DNA of 64,000 nt, taken from the NCBI RefSeq assembly GCF_028745515.1, contig NZ_JAQZSG010000002.1:272004-336003 (forward strand), written 5' to 3'. Positions 41,087 to 49,403 of this stretch are shown piece by piece. This DNA is from Paenibacillus thermotolerans. GTDB taxonomy: Bacteria > Bacillota > Bacilli > Paenibacillales > YIM-B00363. The position numbers and the translations under genes are program-made. The notes below the pieces were generated by a model, which did no database searches, was not told the DNA's origin, and saw only the letters and a program-made list of their open reading frames with translations. Every line of letters begins with the position of its first letter. Positions within the stretch are counted from its first letter, which is position 1.

Positions 41087-42823
41087 CTAAGCCTTCGATT
41101 GAAGCACCAAATATCCGTATTCCGGCAGCTCTATCTCAAGGCCGCTGCCGACGGCGACAATTTCGCCGGTGAGCGCGTCGCGCCAATTGCCTTCGCCGAA
41201 ATCGAGCTCGAACGTGCGCGGCTTCTTGTGCCGGTTCATGAGAATGACGAACCGCTCTTGCGCATCCGCCCGTTCGTACACGAGGCTGCGCTTCTTGGCA
41301 TGCAGGAAACGCAGCGAACCGCAGCGCAGCGCGGCATGGCGCTTGCGGAGCGCGATCGCGTCCTTGTAGAACGCAAGCAGCTCTTGATCCTGCTCGGCCG
41401 GATCCCAAACCATGCACCGCCGGCAATCGGGATCGCCCTCGCCGGCCATGCCGACCTCGTCGCCGTAGTAGATGCACGGCGCCCCTATATACGTCAGCTG
41501 GAACAAGACGGCGAGCTTGAGCAGCCGCTTGTCGCCGCCGCAGACGGTAAGCAGGCGCGGCGTATCGTGCGAGTCGAGCAGGTTGAACATCGCCTCGTTC
41601 ACCTGCCGCGGGTACGAGGCGATCTGGCGCCCGATCGCATCCGCGAATTCGCGCGCGTCAAGGTCGCCGCGAGCGAAGAAGTCGAGCGCTTTGCCGGTGA
41701 ACGGGTAGTTCATCGTCGCGTCGAATTGGTCGCCCTGCAGCCACATCATCGCATCGTGGAACATTTCGCCGAGAATGTACACATCCGGCTTCGCCGCTTT
41801 CACCGTTTGGCGGAATTTCCGCCAAAATTCGTGATCCACCTCGTTCGCCACGTCGAGCCGCCAGCCGTCGATGCCGACCTTTTCGATCCAGTAGCGCGCA
41901 ACGCCGAGCAAATATTCCTGCACCTGCGGGTTCGCCGTATTGAGCTTCGGCATATGCTCTTCGAAGGCGAAGGCGTCGTAGGTCGGTACGCCGTCCTTTT
42001 TCTTGAGCGGAAATTTTTTGACATGGAACCAGTCTTTGTACTGCGACTTCGCGCCCTTCTTCTTCACGTCGAGGAACGGGGCGAAGGTGGCGCCCGCGTG
42101 ATTGAACACGGCGTCGAGCATGACGCGGATGCCGCGGGCATGGCAGGCGTCGACCAGCTTCTTCAGAAGCTCGTTGTCCCCGAAATGCTTATCCACCCGC
42201 AAATAATCTTCGGTATCGTATTTGTGATTGGTTGTCGCCTGGAAGATCGGCGTGAAATAAATCGCGTTCACGCCAAGCTCGCTCAAGTGATCGAGATGAT
42301 CGAGCACGCCCTGCAGGTCGCCGCCGAAGAAATTGTACCACTCCGGCTTGCCGCCCCACGGCAACACTCCCTCCGGGTCGTTGGAGGCATCGCCGTTCGC
42401 AAACCGTTCCGGGAAAATTTGATAGAAGACGGCATCCTTCACCCATTCCGGCGGCTTAAACAGCTCGGAAGCGTGGAGGAACGGAAACTCGAACAAACCG
42501 AAATGCTCCTTCGGACGCTCGGAATGAAAGCCCTTCTCGGAATACCAAATATCCTTCTTGCCGGACAACAAGCGGAACCCGTACGCCAGACGCCGGAACT
42601 CCGGCTGGACGGAAGCCTCCCAATAGTCGAACAGCTCGTCCGAAATGAGCTTCTCCGCGGAAGCCGTCTTCATTTGCTCGAACGGTTGAAATTTATCCCC
42701 GTACAGCACCTCGACGCCGTCCAGATCGCCGCGCTTGGCTCGCAGCCGCAGCACAACCGTTTTCTCGTCGTAGGCGAACGACCAATTCAGCTTCGGACGA
42801 TGATAAACCGCCTCCAACAACAT
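41087..42823 (-). CDS. Neopullulanase/cyclomaltodextrinase-type alpha-glycosidase (GH13)
   Basis: 578 residues. N-terminal beta-sandwich CBM34-like domain (1-120), then the (beta/alpha)8 GH13 domain: DAVFYQIFPERFANGD, DAVFNHAG (region I), DGWRLDVANEVDHEFW (region II, nucleophile Asp), ILGEMFHDA (acid/base Glu), LLDSHDTPR (third Asp), then a C-terminal beta domain. No signal peptide, so it degrades imported maltodextrins or cyclodextrins in the cytoplasm. It stands alone without transporter genes. AAGGAG precedes the ATG; a terminator-like leader hairpin lies upstream. Confidence 0.93.
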   Translation of the reverse strand: MLLEAVYHRPKLNWSFAYDEKTVVLRLRAKRGDLDGVEVLYGDKFQPFEQMKTASAEKLISDELFDYWEASVQPEFRRLAYGFRLLSGKKDIWYSEKGFHSERPKEHFGLFEFPFLHASELFKPPEWVKDAVFYQIFPERFANGDASNDPEGVLPWGGKPEWYNFFGGDLQGVLDHLDHLSELGVNAIYFTPIFQATTNHKYDTEDYLRVDKHFGDNELLKKLVDACHARGIRVMLDAVFNHAGATFAPFLDVKKKGAKSQYKDWFHVKKFPLKKKDGVPTYDAFAFEEHMPKLNTANPQVQEYLLGVARYWIEKVGIDGWRLDVANEVDHEFWRKFRQTVKAAKPDVYILGEMFHDAMMWLQGDQFDATMNYPFTGKALDFFARGDLDAREFADAIGRQIASYPRQVNEAMFNLLDSHDTPRLLTVCGGDKRLLKLAVLFQLTYIGAPCIYYGDEVGMAGEGDPDCRRCMVWDPAEQDQELLAFYKDAIALRKRHAALRCGSLRFLHAKKRSLVYERADAQERFVILMNRHKKPRTFELDFGEGNWRDALTGEIVAVGSGLEIELPEYGYLVLQSKA

Positions 42824-42844
42824 GCGCGATCAACTCCTTACTGT

Positions 42845-42893
42845 AAAAATAAAGGGTACAGCCTTGAGTGTTCGTTCACCCGAGGTTGTACCC
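42845..42893 (-). promoter_or_regulatory. Terminator-like leader hairpin upstream of the neopullulanase gene
   Basis: On the minus strand GGGTACA-A-CCT-C-GGGTG, loop AACGAA, then CACTC-A-AGG-C-TGTACCC gives about 15 base pairs with two mismatches, followed by TTTATTTTT. It sits between a candidate -10 (TATGAT, 42941-42936) and the RBS, where no upstream gene on this strand needs terminating. That position suggests attenuation. No known riboswitch or T-box consensus is visible. Confidence 0.55.
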
Positions 42894-43088
42894 GTCTCAT
42901 CAAGGTAGCATTGCCTTCAAATTACGTACTATTTTATCATACCGGGCCGAAGTTTGAAATAAAGAAGTCGATGGAAGCGTTCACAAAAAACATGGGAAGA
43001 TCGTACGGTTCACACGGCGAAGACTAGGGTGTTAAAATAAGGAAAATGCGCCGACTGCCGTACGACCGCTTACGATATGGAGGGGAAC

Positions 43089-43565
43089 GTGTTGAATCCG
43101 GAGCAATTGCTTAAGCAAGTGGAGTTGATCCGCTCGATCACTTTGAAGACAGTGGAAACCGTCACCGACGAGGAGGCCGACGTTCAGCCGGCCGGCTTCA
43201 ACAATACGATCCGGTGGCATTTGGGGCATATATATCTTGTGCAGGAGCGGCTGGCGTTTCATTTCGCCGGATTTCCGGTGGATGTGCCGCCGGTCTATAT
43301 CGATCTGTTCGGGAACGGCACGAGGCCGTCCGAATGGAAGGGCGAGGCGCCCCCGATCGCCGAGCTTGCCGCGAGGCTTTCGGAGCAGCCGGGGCGCATC
43401 CGCACGCTGCTTGGCGAAAAGCTGAGCGAGGCTCCCGCCGTCCCGTTCCAGAACTACAGCGGGACACTTGACACGATCGGAGCGATCGTCAATTTCAGTT
43501 TGTATCATGAGGGAGGCCACAACGCCTCCATGCAGACGATCTTGAGGCTGGTCAGGGGCGGGTAG
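43089..43565 (+). CDS. DinB family protein
   Basis: 158 residues. Four-helix bundle with likely metal-binding histidines: TIRWHLGHIYLVQERLAFHF in helix 2 and NFSLYHEGGHNASMQTILRL in the last helix. GGAGGGG at 43079 decides the start: GTG at 43089 (5 nt) or TTG at 43092 (8 nt), not the ATG at 43077 that contains the SD itself. DinB/YfiT-type proteins include bacillithiol- or thiol-dependent transferases; specific role unknown. Confidence 0.85.
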   Translation: MLNPEQLLKQVELIRSITLKTVETVTDEEADVQPAGFNNTIRWHLGHIYLVQERLAFHFAGFPVDVPPVYIDLFGNGTRPSEWKGEAPPIAELAARLSEQPGRIRTLLGEKLSEAPAVPFQNYSGTLDTIGAIVNFSLYHEGGHNASMQTILRLVRGG

Positions 43566-43610
43566 GCTAAGCTGAGGTGACGGCGGGGGCTAGCTGCCTG
43601 CCGTCATGGG

Positions 43611-43801
43611 TTAACGGATGATGACGTGCTTATTTTTCAGGGGCGGCTTTGAATTGCTTACATTAACGGATTCGAAGGTACTTATTGTAACATCGTCCAT
43701 AGGTTGATATGGGGTAAACGTCTATTTAAGTGCCGCAGGATCCGTTATTCGACGAATCGGTTGGCCGACGTTCCGAAATAAGTGCTTCTAGATCCGTTAT
43801 T
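43611..43801. repeat. Four-copy array of AAATAAGTGC-N-GATCCGTTA units, two inverted and two direct
   Basis: Units of 26 bp begin at 43611 and 43663 (inverted, TTAACGGAT...GTGCTTATTT and TTAACGGATT...GTACTTATTG), and at 43724 and 43776 (direct, ATTTAAGTGC...GATCCGTTATT and AAATAAGTGC...GATCCGTTATT). Starts are 52, 61 and 52 bp apart. The array occupies the convergent interval between the DinB and LysE genes, next to a decayed SRPBCC gene. Confidence 0.85.
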
Positions 43802-43968
43802 TGCCTCCTGCAGCCGACGCACCGGCTTCAGACAATCGCTTCAGCTCAAGATTTCTGTGCTCCAAAAACCTCCGCATAAGCCCGTCCGTTACGCCGGCGT
43901 CCGCTCGCTCTTTCGTATGCTTCGACCGGCGCCTCGATTTCGATAACAGTCACCACTTTTACCTTCAA
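43797..43968 (-). pseudogene. Decayed SRPBCC (START/polyketide-cyclase-like) gene
   Basis: On the minus strand, from a TTG at 43968, KVKVVTVIEIEAPVEA is the typical SRPBCC N-terminus. After a frameshift the next piece HTKERADAGVTDGL matches the family's STKHTKERAVAGVTSGL, and it runs directly into MRRFLEHRNLELKRLSEAGA, the usual C-terminal helix. The roughly 80-90 residues normally between these pieces are missing. So the gene has suffered at least one frameshift and a large in-frame-looking deletion. Confidence 0.7.
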
Positions 43969-43988
43969 AATGCCCCGCCAGCCCCAGA

Positions 43989-44666
43989 CTATTGCCGGAT
44001 CAATTGTACATAACCGTTAATAAAGACGTGAACCGCCAAATATAAAAATAACAGCGCGGACAGCACGGAGATGACGCGGATGAACACCGGGCCGAAGCTG
44101 CGTCCTCCCGCAGAGGAAAGAGCGGCCACACCGAGCGACCAAACGATGGAAGCGGCGAAAAAGCCCGCAAAAAACACGGACAGCGCCCCCGCCCCCCGGA
44201 CCGGAGAGTTCGCGATGACGCTTCCGCCGACGGTTGCGAACCATAGAATGGCGGTCGGCGAAGACATAGCGAGACCGTAGCCCCAGAAGAAGTCTTTCCA
44301 CCGTTTGTCGTTGTCGCGCCCGTTCCCGGCAGCGTCGTCGGAAACATTTTGTAACGCTTTTGGTTTCCATGCAGCTTTTACCATGCCTATGGTAAAATAG
44401 AGCAGCGCGGCCGTCCCGCCCAGCCAAAGAAACCAACGGACCGGCTCATAGCCGAGCAGGAACGTAATTCCAGTGGCGGCCAGAACGGCATACGTCAAGT
44501 CGCCGAAAGAAGAGCCGACGCCGATCAGGAAAGACGGCCGGAAGCCGCGAACGACTCCCGCACGGATGATGGCGACGTTCACCGTGCCGAGATCGAGACA
44601 TAGAGACAGCGATAGGGCAAATCCCGAGAAGAACAACGATGTAAGCAGCACTTGTTGTTTCAACAC
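43989..44666 (-). CDS. LysE family amino acid exporter
   Basis: 225 residues, six helices. LGTVNVAIIRAGVVRGFRPS (family N-terminal motif), GVGSSFGDLTYAVLAATG and GYGLAMSSPTAILWFATVGG are diagnostic for LysE/RhtB proteins. GTG start at 44666 with a weak AGGTG; 65 bp separates it from the divergent MFS gene. Substrate may be an amino acid or derivative. Confidence 0.88.
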   Translation of the reverse strand: MLKQQVLLTSLFFSGFALSLSLCLDLGTVNVAIIRAGVVRGFRPSFLIGVGSSFGDLTYAVLAATGITFLLGYEPVRWFLWLGGTAALLYFTIGMVKAAWKPKALQNVSDDAAGNGRDNDKRWKDFFWGYGLAMSSPTAILWFATVGGSVIANSPVRGAGALSVFFAGFFAASIVWSLGVAALSSAGGRSFGPVFIRVISVLSALLFLYLAVHVFINGYVQLIRQ

Positions 44667-44731
44667 CTGTATCTGAATTGTTATATCAAACTATTATACC
44701 GATTTCAGCGTCGGAAGGAGCAATTATTTTC

Positions 44732-45952
44732 ATGGAAACGGCGAAGGCTCGAATGGAGCATCCGATACAACCTGCGGCGAAGGAGAAGCTGTGGACGAAA
44801 AACTTTGTTTTGCTTGCGCTGGCGAACGGACTTATGTTTTTCGGCTTCCAGATGCTGCTCACTACGCTGCCCGTATATGTGCAAAACATGGGCGGGAGCA
44901 ACACGGAGGTAGGGTGGATTATCGGGATGTTCACGATCGTTGCGCTGATCGCCCGCCCGATTGCCGGATGGGCGCTGGATGCGTATCCGAAGAAGCAGGT
45001 GCTTATTTTCGGCCTCGCCTTTTGCTTGCTGGCGATCGGCTTGTACGGCTTTGCCGCCGCCGTGCTGCTGGTGCTGCTTGTGCGGATGATTCACGGGTTC
45101 GGCTTCGGATTTGCTACGACGACGTACGGAACGATCGTCGCGGACATCATTCCCTCTTCCCGGAGGGGAGAAGGAATGGGCTACTTCGGGCTCGCCGGCA
45201 CGTTCTCGATGATCGTCGGTCCGCTCAGCGGTCTTGAGATCATGGACCGGTACGGCTTCGGTCCGCTGTTTGCGGTTTCGTTAGCCAGCACCGCCGCTGC
45301 GCTCGCTTTAACTTTTGCGGTGCAGGAGCCCGGGCGGAGCGGGGAAGGTCACGCCGGCGCTTTGCCGGAGGTTCCCGCCGCGCCTGTTACCGGCTGGCGA
45401 AGATTTATCGAGCCGACCGCGTTGTTTCCCTCGCTGCTCATGCTGCTCATTATGTCGGGCTACGGCGGTGTCGTTACGTTCATTACGCTGTACGGAGAGG
45501 AACGGGCGCTGGAAAATGTAGGCTTGTTTTTCTCGACTAACGCGGTATGTTTGTTCTTGATTCGCCCGATTTCCGGAAGGCTGTTCGACCGGCTGGGGCA
45601 CGTCTGGGTGCTGCTCCCGTGCGCCGTCGCAGGGTTCATCGGCATCCTGCTCCTGTCATACACGACGAGCACCTACATGCTAATTGCAAGCGCGGTCTTT
45701 TTCGGAATTGCATTCGGCGGCATTCAGCCTTCGCTTCAAGCTTGGGTCATTAACCGCGCGCCGGCACACCGCAGGGGCACCGCCAACGCGACGCTGTTTT
45801 CCTCGATCGACCTCGGCATCGGAGGAGGAGCGATTTTGCTCGGCCCGATCGCCGATACGTTCGGCAGCTTTGCGGTGATGTACAGAGCGTCGTCGGTGCT
45901 GTTTCTCGCGTTTATCGGCGTATATTTGATTTATACGTTCAAACGCAGGTAG
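44732..45952 (+). CDS. MFS transporter
   Basis: 406 residues, 12 helices (MFFGFQMLLTTLPVYVQNMG, EVGWIIGMFTIVALIARPIA, GWALDAYPKKQVLIFGLAFC as motif A). RRGEGMGYFGLAGTFSMIVG and AFGGIQPSLQAWVINRAPAH RRG are typical of YfcJ/YhhS-like and staphylopine-exporter-like MFS. GGAAGGAG upstream of the ATG at 44732, which is preferred over the upstream ATG at 44678. Substrate unknown. Confidence 0.85.
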   Translation: METAKARMEHPIQPAAKEKLWTKNFVLLALANGLMFFGFQMLLTTLPVYVQNMGGSNTEVGWIIGMFTIVALIARPIAGWALDAYPKKQVLIFGLAFCLLAIGLYGFAAAVLLVLLVRMIHGFGFGFATTTYGTIVADIIPSSRRGEGMGYFGLAGTFSMIVGPLSGLEIMDRYGFGPLFAVSLASTAAALALTFAVQEPGRSGEGHAGALPEVPAAPVTGWRRFIEPTALFPSLLMLLIMSGYGGVVTFITLYGEERALENVGLFFSTNAVCLFLIRPISGRLFDRLGHVWVLLPCAVAGFIGILLLSYTTSTYMLIASAVFFGIAFGGIQPSLQAWVINRAPAHRRGTANATLFSSIDLGIGGGAILLGPIADTFGSFAVMYRASSVLFLAFIGVYLIYTFKRR

Positions 45953-46023
45953 ACCGTATCTTTTCGCGGGCATAATCCGTTACTTAGGATGAGAAGTACT
46001 TTTCAACACGAAGGAGGACTCCG

Positions 46024-46905
46024 ATGCTCTTCTTTGGCGCCAAAGAGAAGGAGCGCGGCGTATCCGAAGGCGATGCGTTCGAGCGCGCACTTGCGCCGCT
46101 ACAGGATGCGCTTGCCGGATATTGCCGTTCCGTGGCCGGCAACCGCTGGGACGCGGACGACTTGCTGCAAGAGACCATTACGAAAGCGTATGTCCGGTAT
46201 GTGCACACCGGGCGGGCTGATTTTAAGAAAGCGTATCTGTACCGCATCGCGTCGAACGCCTGGATCGACAAACTCCGCAGGGAACGGGAGCATCCGTATT
46301 CATTGGATGGGGCTGAGCTGAGCGGACTCGGGCTGACGGAGTCTCCGATCGAAGCCGCCGTCGATGCCCGGTGGGCGGTGGAGACGATTATATCGGGGCT
46401 GCCCGCAAAGCAGCGGACCGTCTTGCTGCTGGCGGAGGCGTTCCAGCTCACTCTGGCGGAGATCGCCGCCCTGACGGGCACGACCGAGGGCGCGGTGAAA
46501 TCGCTGCTTCGCAGAAGCAGGGACCGCTTGGACCGGCTGCGCAAGGCGGGCGAACCGGGCTTGCGCGCGGGCGGCGCGGCCGGTCGCGAAGCCGGTGCCG
46601 CCGCTGACGAAGCGGCGGACGGCGCGCTCGTGGAGGCGTATTTGCGCGCGCTGCAATCGGGCAGCGTGAGCGGCATCGTCGCGCTCGGCGGCGCGGTCAC
46701 CGCAGCGGCGGACGGCCCTTCGGCGCAAGCCGAGGGTGCGCGCAAGCTGCTCGCCCGCTCCGATGCGGCAGCATCCAGGCGCGCCGGGCTTGGCTTCGCC
46801 GAGGACGGCGACGGCAGCTGCACGTTTGCGCTGCACGTTAGCGCGGGCGGCCGGTCGTGCATTCGGGTGATCACGGCCCGCGCGGGAGACGCGATCGCGG
46901 TATAG
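46024..46905 (+). CDS. ECF-type RNA polymerase sigma factor with C-terminal extension
   Basis: 293 residues. Sigma region 2: [49 protein letters not shown]. Region 4: [40 protein letters not shown]. An Ala/Gly-rich linker leads to a about 100-residue C-terminal part ([40 protein letters not shown]) that resembles the SnoaL-like tails of ECF41-type factors, though shortened. No anti-sigma gene is adjacent; the tail may act in its place (inference). AAGGAGGA precedes the ATG. clpP follows after 26 bp. Confidence 0.85.
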   Translation: MLFFGAKEKERGVSEGDAFERALAPLQDALAGYCRSVAGNRWDADDLLQETITKAYVRYVHTGRADFKKAYLYRIASNAWIDKLRREREHPYSLDGAELSGLGLTESPIEAAVDARWAVETIISGLPAKQRTVLLLAEAFQLTLAEIAALTGTTEGAVKSLLRRSRDRLDRLRKAGEPGLRAGGAAGREAGAAADEAADGALVEAYLRALQSGSVSGIVALGGAVTAAADGPSAQAEGARKLLARSDAAASRRAGLGFAEDGDGSCTFALHVSAGGRSCIRVITARAGDAIAV

Positions 46906-46931
46906 GCGTTCCGAATAGGGGGCTGAACCGC

Positions 46932-47510
46932 ATGGCATATGTGCCGGTGGTAGTGGAACAGACGAACCGCGGAGAGCGGTCGTACGATATTTATTCGCGG
47001 CTGTTGAAGGACCGGATTATCTTTGTAGGCAGCGAGATCGACGACCACGTTGCGAGCGCGGTCGTTGCGCAATTGCTGTTTCTTGCCGCGGAGGACGACG
47101 GGAAAGACATTCACATGTATATCAACTCGCCGGGCGGAAGCATAACGGCTGGTTACGCCATATTGGATACGATGAGCCATATTAAGCCGGACGTGTCCAC
47201 CATTTGCATCGGGATGGCGGCGTCGATGGGCGCCATGCTGCTGATCGGCGGCGAGAAGGGCAAGCGCTTTGCGCTTCCGAACGCGGAGATTATGCTGCAT
47301 CAGCCGCTCGGCGGCACGCGAGGTCAAGCGAGCGACATGATGATTCACGCGGAGCGCATCATCAAGACGCGCGAGCAAGTCAACCGCATGATCTCGGAAC
47401 GCACGGGCCAGCCGTACGAGAAGGTCGTGAAGGATACGGACCGCGACTTTTACATGAGCGCCCGGGAGGCGCTGGAGTACGGGATCGTCGATAAAGTGTT
47501 GGAGCGGTAA
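46932..47510 (+). CDS. clpP: ATP-dependent Clp protease proteolytic subunit ClpP
   Basis: 192 residues. Serine peptidase: [19 protein letters not shown], nucleophile Ser in [11 protein letters not shown], catalytic His in [10 protein letters not shown] and Asp in [12 protein letters not shown]-terminal [20 protein letters not shown] is the axial-loop segment. Standard length without an obvious propeptide. AGGGGG about 10 nt upstream of the ATG. Its place behind an ECF sigma gene suggests cotranscription and a regulated or secondary ClpP; Paenibacilli often have more than one copy. A strong terminator follows. Confidence 0.93.
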   Translation: MAYVPVVVEQTNRGERSYDIYSRLLKDRIIFVGSEIDDHVASAVVAQLLFLAAEDDGKDIHMYINSPGGSITAGYAILDTMSHIKPDVSTICIGMAASMGAMLLIGGEKGKRFALPNAEIMLHQPLGGTRGQASDMMIHAERIIKTREQVNRMISERTGQPYEKVVKDTDRDFYMSAREALEYGIVDKVLER

Positions 47511-47517
47511 GCAGGGA

Positions 47518-47566
47518 ATAGTGCCCTTAGCCGGATTCGTCCGGTTGGCAGGGCACTATTTTTGTT
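47518..47566 (+). terminator. Intrinsic terminator after clpP
   Basis: AATAGTGCCCT and AGGGCACTATT form the outer stem with an inner CCGGA/TCCGG hairpin, followed by TTTTTG. Confidence 0.88.
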
Positions 47567-47641
47567 GGCGCATTTTCAAGGAAAACCCGGGGATCAAGGC
47601 GAAATAGTTTAGTGCGAGAGTCTATCCACCACGGCCCGAAA

Positions 47642-47829
47642 ATAGTAACACTACAGGTTGCTATTCGGCCTAAAACGGCGGCTGAAATTTTTTAGCAACA
47701 CCTGGAGTTGCTATCTTCCGATTTCCACCCCTGGAACGGTGGTTTTTGGGGCAATAGCAACTTATAGTGCGGCTAATTTCCCACGCAAAGCGAAAAACAG
47801 GCCGTTAGCAACTCATAGTTTTGCTATTT
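47642..47829. repeat. Four-copy array of TAGCAAC-N-GTTGCTA palindromic units
   Basis: Units with TAG at 47643, 47693, 47755 and 47806 (ATAGTAACACTACAGGTTGC, TTAGCAACACCTGGAGTTGC, ATAGCAACTTATAGTGCGGC, TTAGCAACTCATAGTTTTGC), steps 50, 62 and 51 bp. The second unit is a near-perfect palindrome; a more degenerate copy may lie at 47602-47625. Fills the 387-bp interval between clpP and the NUDIX gene, which holds no other gene. Confidence 0.83.
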
Positions 47830-47897
47830 CATGTGCCTCCCTTATTTCCGAGGATGACGGGAATAAAGGACGGCATCATCCCCGGAGAGGTGTCCCT

Positions 47898-48398
47898 ATG
47901 GAAGTCAGACAGATGGCAACCGCATTTTTGTTCAACGGCAAGAAAGTGTTAATGATGAAAAGATCGGGCAGCCGGCTGTTCAGCGGCGAGTTTTGGACCG
48001 GGCTGGGCGGTCATTTGGAGCCTGAAGAATTAAACTCTCCTAAAGAAGCGTGCCTGAGGGAAATTTACGAGGAGTCCGGCATCGCCGCAAAAGACATTGC
48101 CGGCCTAAAGCTCAGATACATCCTCTTAAGGAACAAAGAAGGCGAAATCAGGCAGCAGTTCGTCTATTTCGGCAGGGCGGCCGCCACGGAATTCATTTCT
48201 TCCGAGGAAGGCGAGCTGCACTGGACGGATCTCCGTGAACCGCAGAGGCTCCCGATGTCCGCCATCCTTCGCTTCATGCTGGAACATTACCTGCGGAATC
48301 TCGAATCGGAGCAAATTTTCGTCGGGACGATGACCCTTTCATCCGACAAACAACCGCAAATCCAATGGACGGCGCTGCAAGACCCGATTGTGTTCTAA
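47898..48398 (+). CDS. NUDIX hydrolase with modified Nudix box
   Basis: 166 residues. MATAFLFNGKKVLMMKRSGS, GGHLEPEELNSPKEACLREI then YEESGI. The spacing between the first Glu and the RE pair is two residues longer than in the classical box, but the catalytic REx2EE core is intact. ATG with GGAGAGG upstream is chosen; the upstream open frame covers the palindrome array. Likely acts on a nucleotide or related pyrophosphate; substrate unknown. Confidence 0.85.
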   Translation: MEVRQMATAFLFNGKKVLMMKRSGSRLFSGEFWTGLGGHLEPEELNSPKEACLREIYEESGIAAKDIAGLKLRYILLRNKEGEIRQQFVYFGRAAATEFISSEEGELHWTDLREPQRLPMSAILRFMLEHYLRNLESEQIFVGTMTLSSDKQPQIQWTALQDPIVF

Positions 48399-48449
48399 AG
48401 GGTTTCTTTCTATCGGAAGAAAAGGTAATGTATTGAAATAGGCGGATAA

Positions 48450-49109
48450 TCACATTTCTTTCATACACTCAAAATAAACGGCCTCTTCCAGCGGCAAACG
48501 AATCGTCGCATGCGCATCCCGAACCCCATAGCCCAAACAAATCAGCATGACGGGAACATACCTGTCCGGAATATGAAAAGCATCCGCGAACTCCTGCGGC
48601 TTGAACCCGATCATCGGGCAGGAATCGATGCCGAGGCTCTTGGCCGCCAGCATCAATTGCATGGCCGCCAAAGACGCGTTGCGGACCGCATCTTGCAGTG
48701 CAAAATCGCGGTCGCCGTACTTCGGAGGCAGGCTCCGCAAGTACGTATCCATTAACGTCTCTGGCATATTCCCAAGCTCTACTTGCTTCGAAAATATGTT
48801 TTTCCCTCTGCGGTACGGCTCCAGATCGCCCAGCACCGCAATCACGCAGGAGCTGCTAAGGATTTGTTCCTGATTCCAAGCGATCGGGTAACATTTCGCT
48901 TTGCTTGACGGTGTTTCAAGGACTAAAAATCGCCAGTGCTGCAGGTTCCAGGAGGAAGGCGCAGTAACGGCCGCTTGCAAAATACGCTCTAACTCATTGC
49001 GCGGCAGCTTTCGGTCCGGATCGAAGGATCTGACGCTTTTTCTCGACTGCATGACGTCGATGACGGAAACGGTATCGGCGGGAAATGGAAAACCCGCGTT
49101 TTGTGGCAC
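48450..49109 (-). CDS. Nitroreductase family flavoprotein
   Basis: 219 residues. DVMQSRKSVRSFDPDRKLPR (FMN-binding Arg/Ser motif), AAVTAPSSWNLQHWRFLVLE, MLAAKSLGIDSCPMIGFKPQ and VPVMLICLGYGVRDAH are hallmark segments. GTG at 49109 is used because the conserved domain begins before the only ATG (49052). The N-terminal 40 bp overlap the truncated HxlR gene on the opposite strand, so its original upstream region appears to have been lost by a rearrangement. HxlR proteins commonly regulate such genes. Confidence 0.82.
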   Translation of the reverse strand: MPQNAGFPFPADTVSVIDVMQSRKSVRSFDPDRKLPRNELERILQAAVTAPSSWNLQHWRFLVLETPSSKAKCYPIAWNQEQILSSSCVIAVLGDLEPYRRGKNIFSKQVELGNMPETLMDTYLRSLPPKYGDRDFALQDAVRNASLAAMQLMLAAKSLGIDSCPMIGFKPQEFADAFHIPDRYVPVMLICLGYGVRDAHATIRLPLEEAVYFECMKEM

Positions 49110-49358
49110 TTAAGCCATCGCCCGTCGCGGTATGGGGAGTTGAAGAGGCTGATCCCCGAAATTACCAAAAAAATGCTCGCCCAGTCGCTGCGCGAATTGG
49201 AGGAGCACGGATTTGTAAGCAGGACTCAAGAAACCGCGGGAAACCTCATTTCCGTTCAATATGATTTGACCGAGTACGGGCGACAGCTGACACCCATGCT
49301 TCAACTCATAAGCGAATGGGGCGTACGACACCATAAAAAGCTGCAAGGGATACTGTAA
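49074..49358 (+). pseudogene. HxlR-type HTH regulator lacking its N-terminus
   Basis: The frame reads IGGKWKTRVLWHLSHRPSRY, GELKRLIPEITKKMLAQSLR, ELEEHGFVSRTQ and LTEYGRQLTPMLQLISEWG, the complete winged helix of HxlR proteins from the conserved GGKW onward. The 20-25 residues that normally precede it (with the CPV motif) are replaced by unrelated sequence antisense to the nitroreductase N-terminus, and no start codon with RBS serves the full domain; a TTG at 49101 would remove helix 1. Probably nonfunctional. Confidence 0.72.
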
Positions 49359-49403
49359 ACCGATTCGAAATTCGATATGGTTGATCGAAAGGAGCGTGCC
49401 GGA

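Noticed and set aside
42845..42941. T-box or other named riboswitch upstream of the neopullulanase
   Set aside because: No T-box sequence (UGGNACC), specifier loop or other known consensus is present; only the terminator-like hairpin is supported.
40973..43027. 684-codon open frame on the plus strand
   Set aside because: It lies antisense to the neopullulanase gene, is Arg/His/Glu-rich with no domain pattern, and is explained by the GC-biased codon use of that gene.
43611..43801. CRISPR-like array
   Set aside because: Units are regularly spaced but only four, half are inverted, intervals alternate 26 and 35 bp and no cas gene is nearby.
45984..47378. 464-codon open frame on the minus strand
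   Set aside because: Antisense to the sigma factor and ClpP genes, both of which have clear motifs, RBSs and catalytic residues; the product is Ser/Arg/Ala-rich noise.
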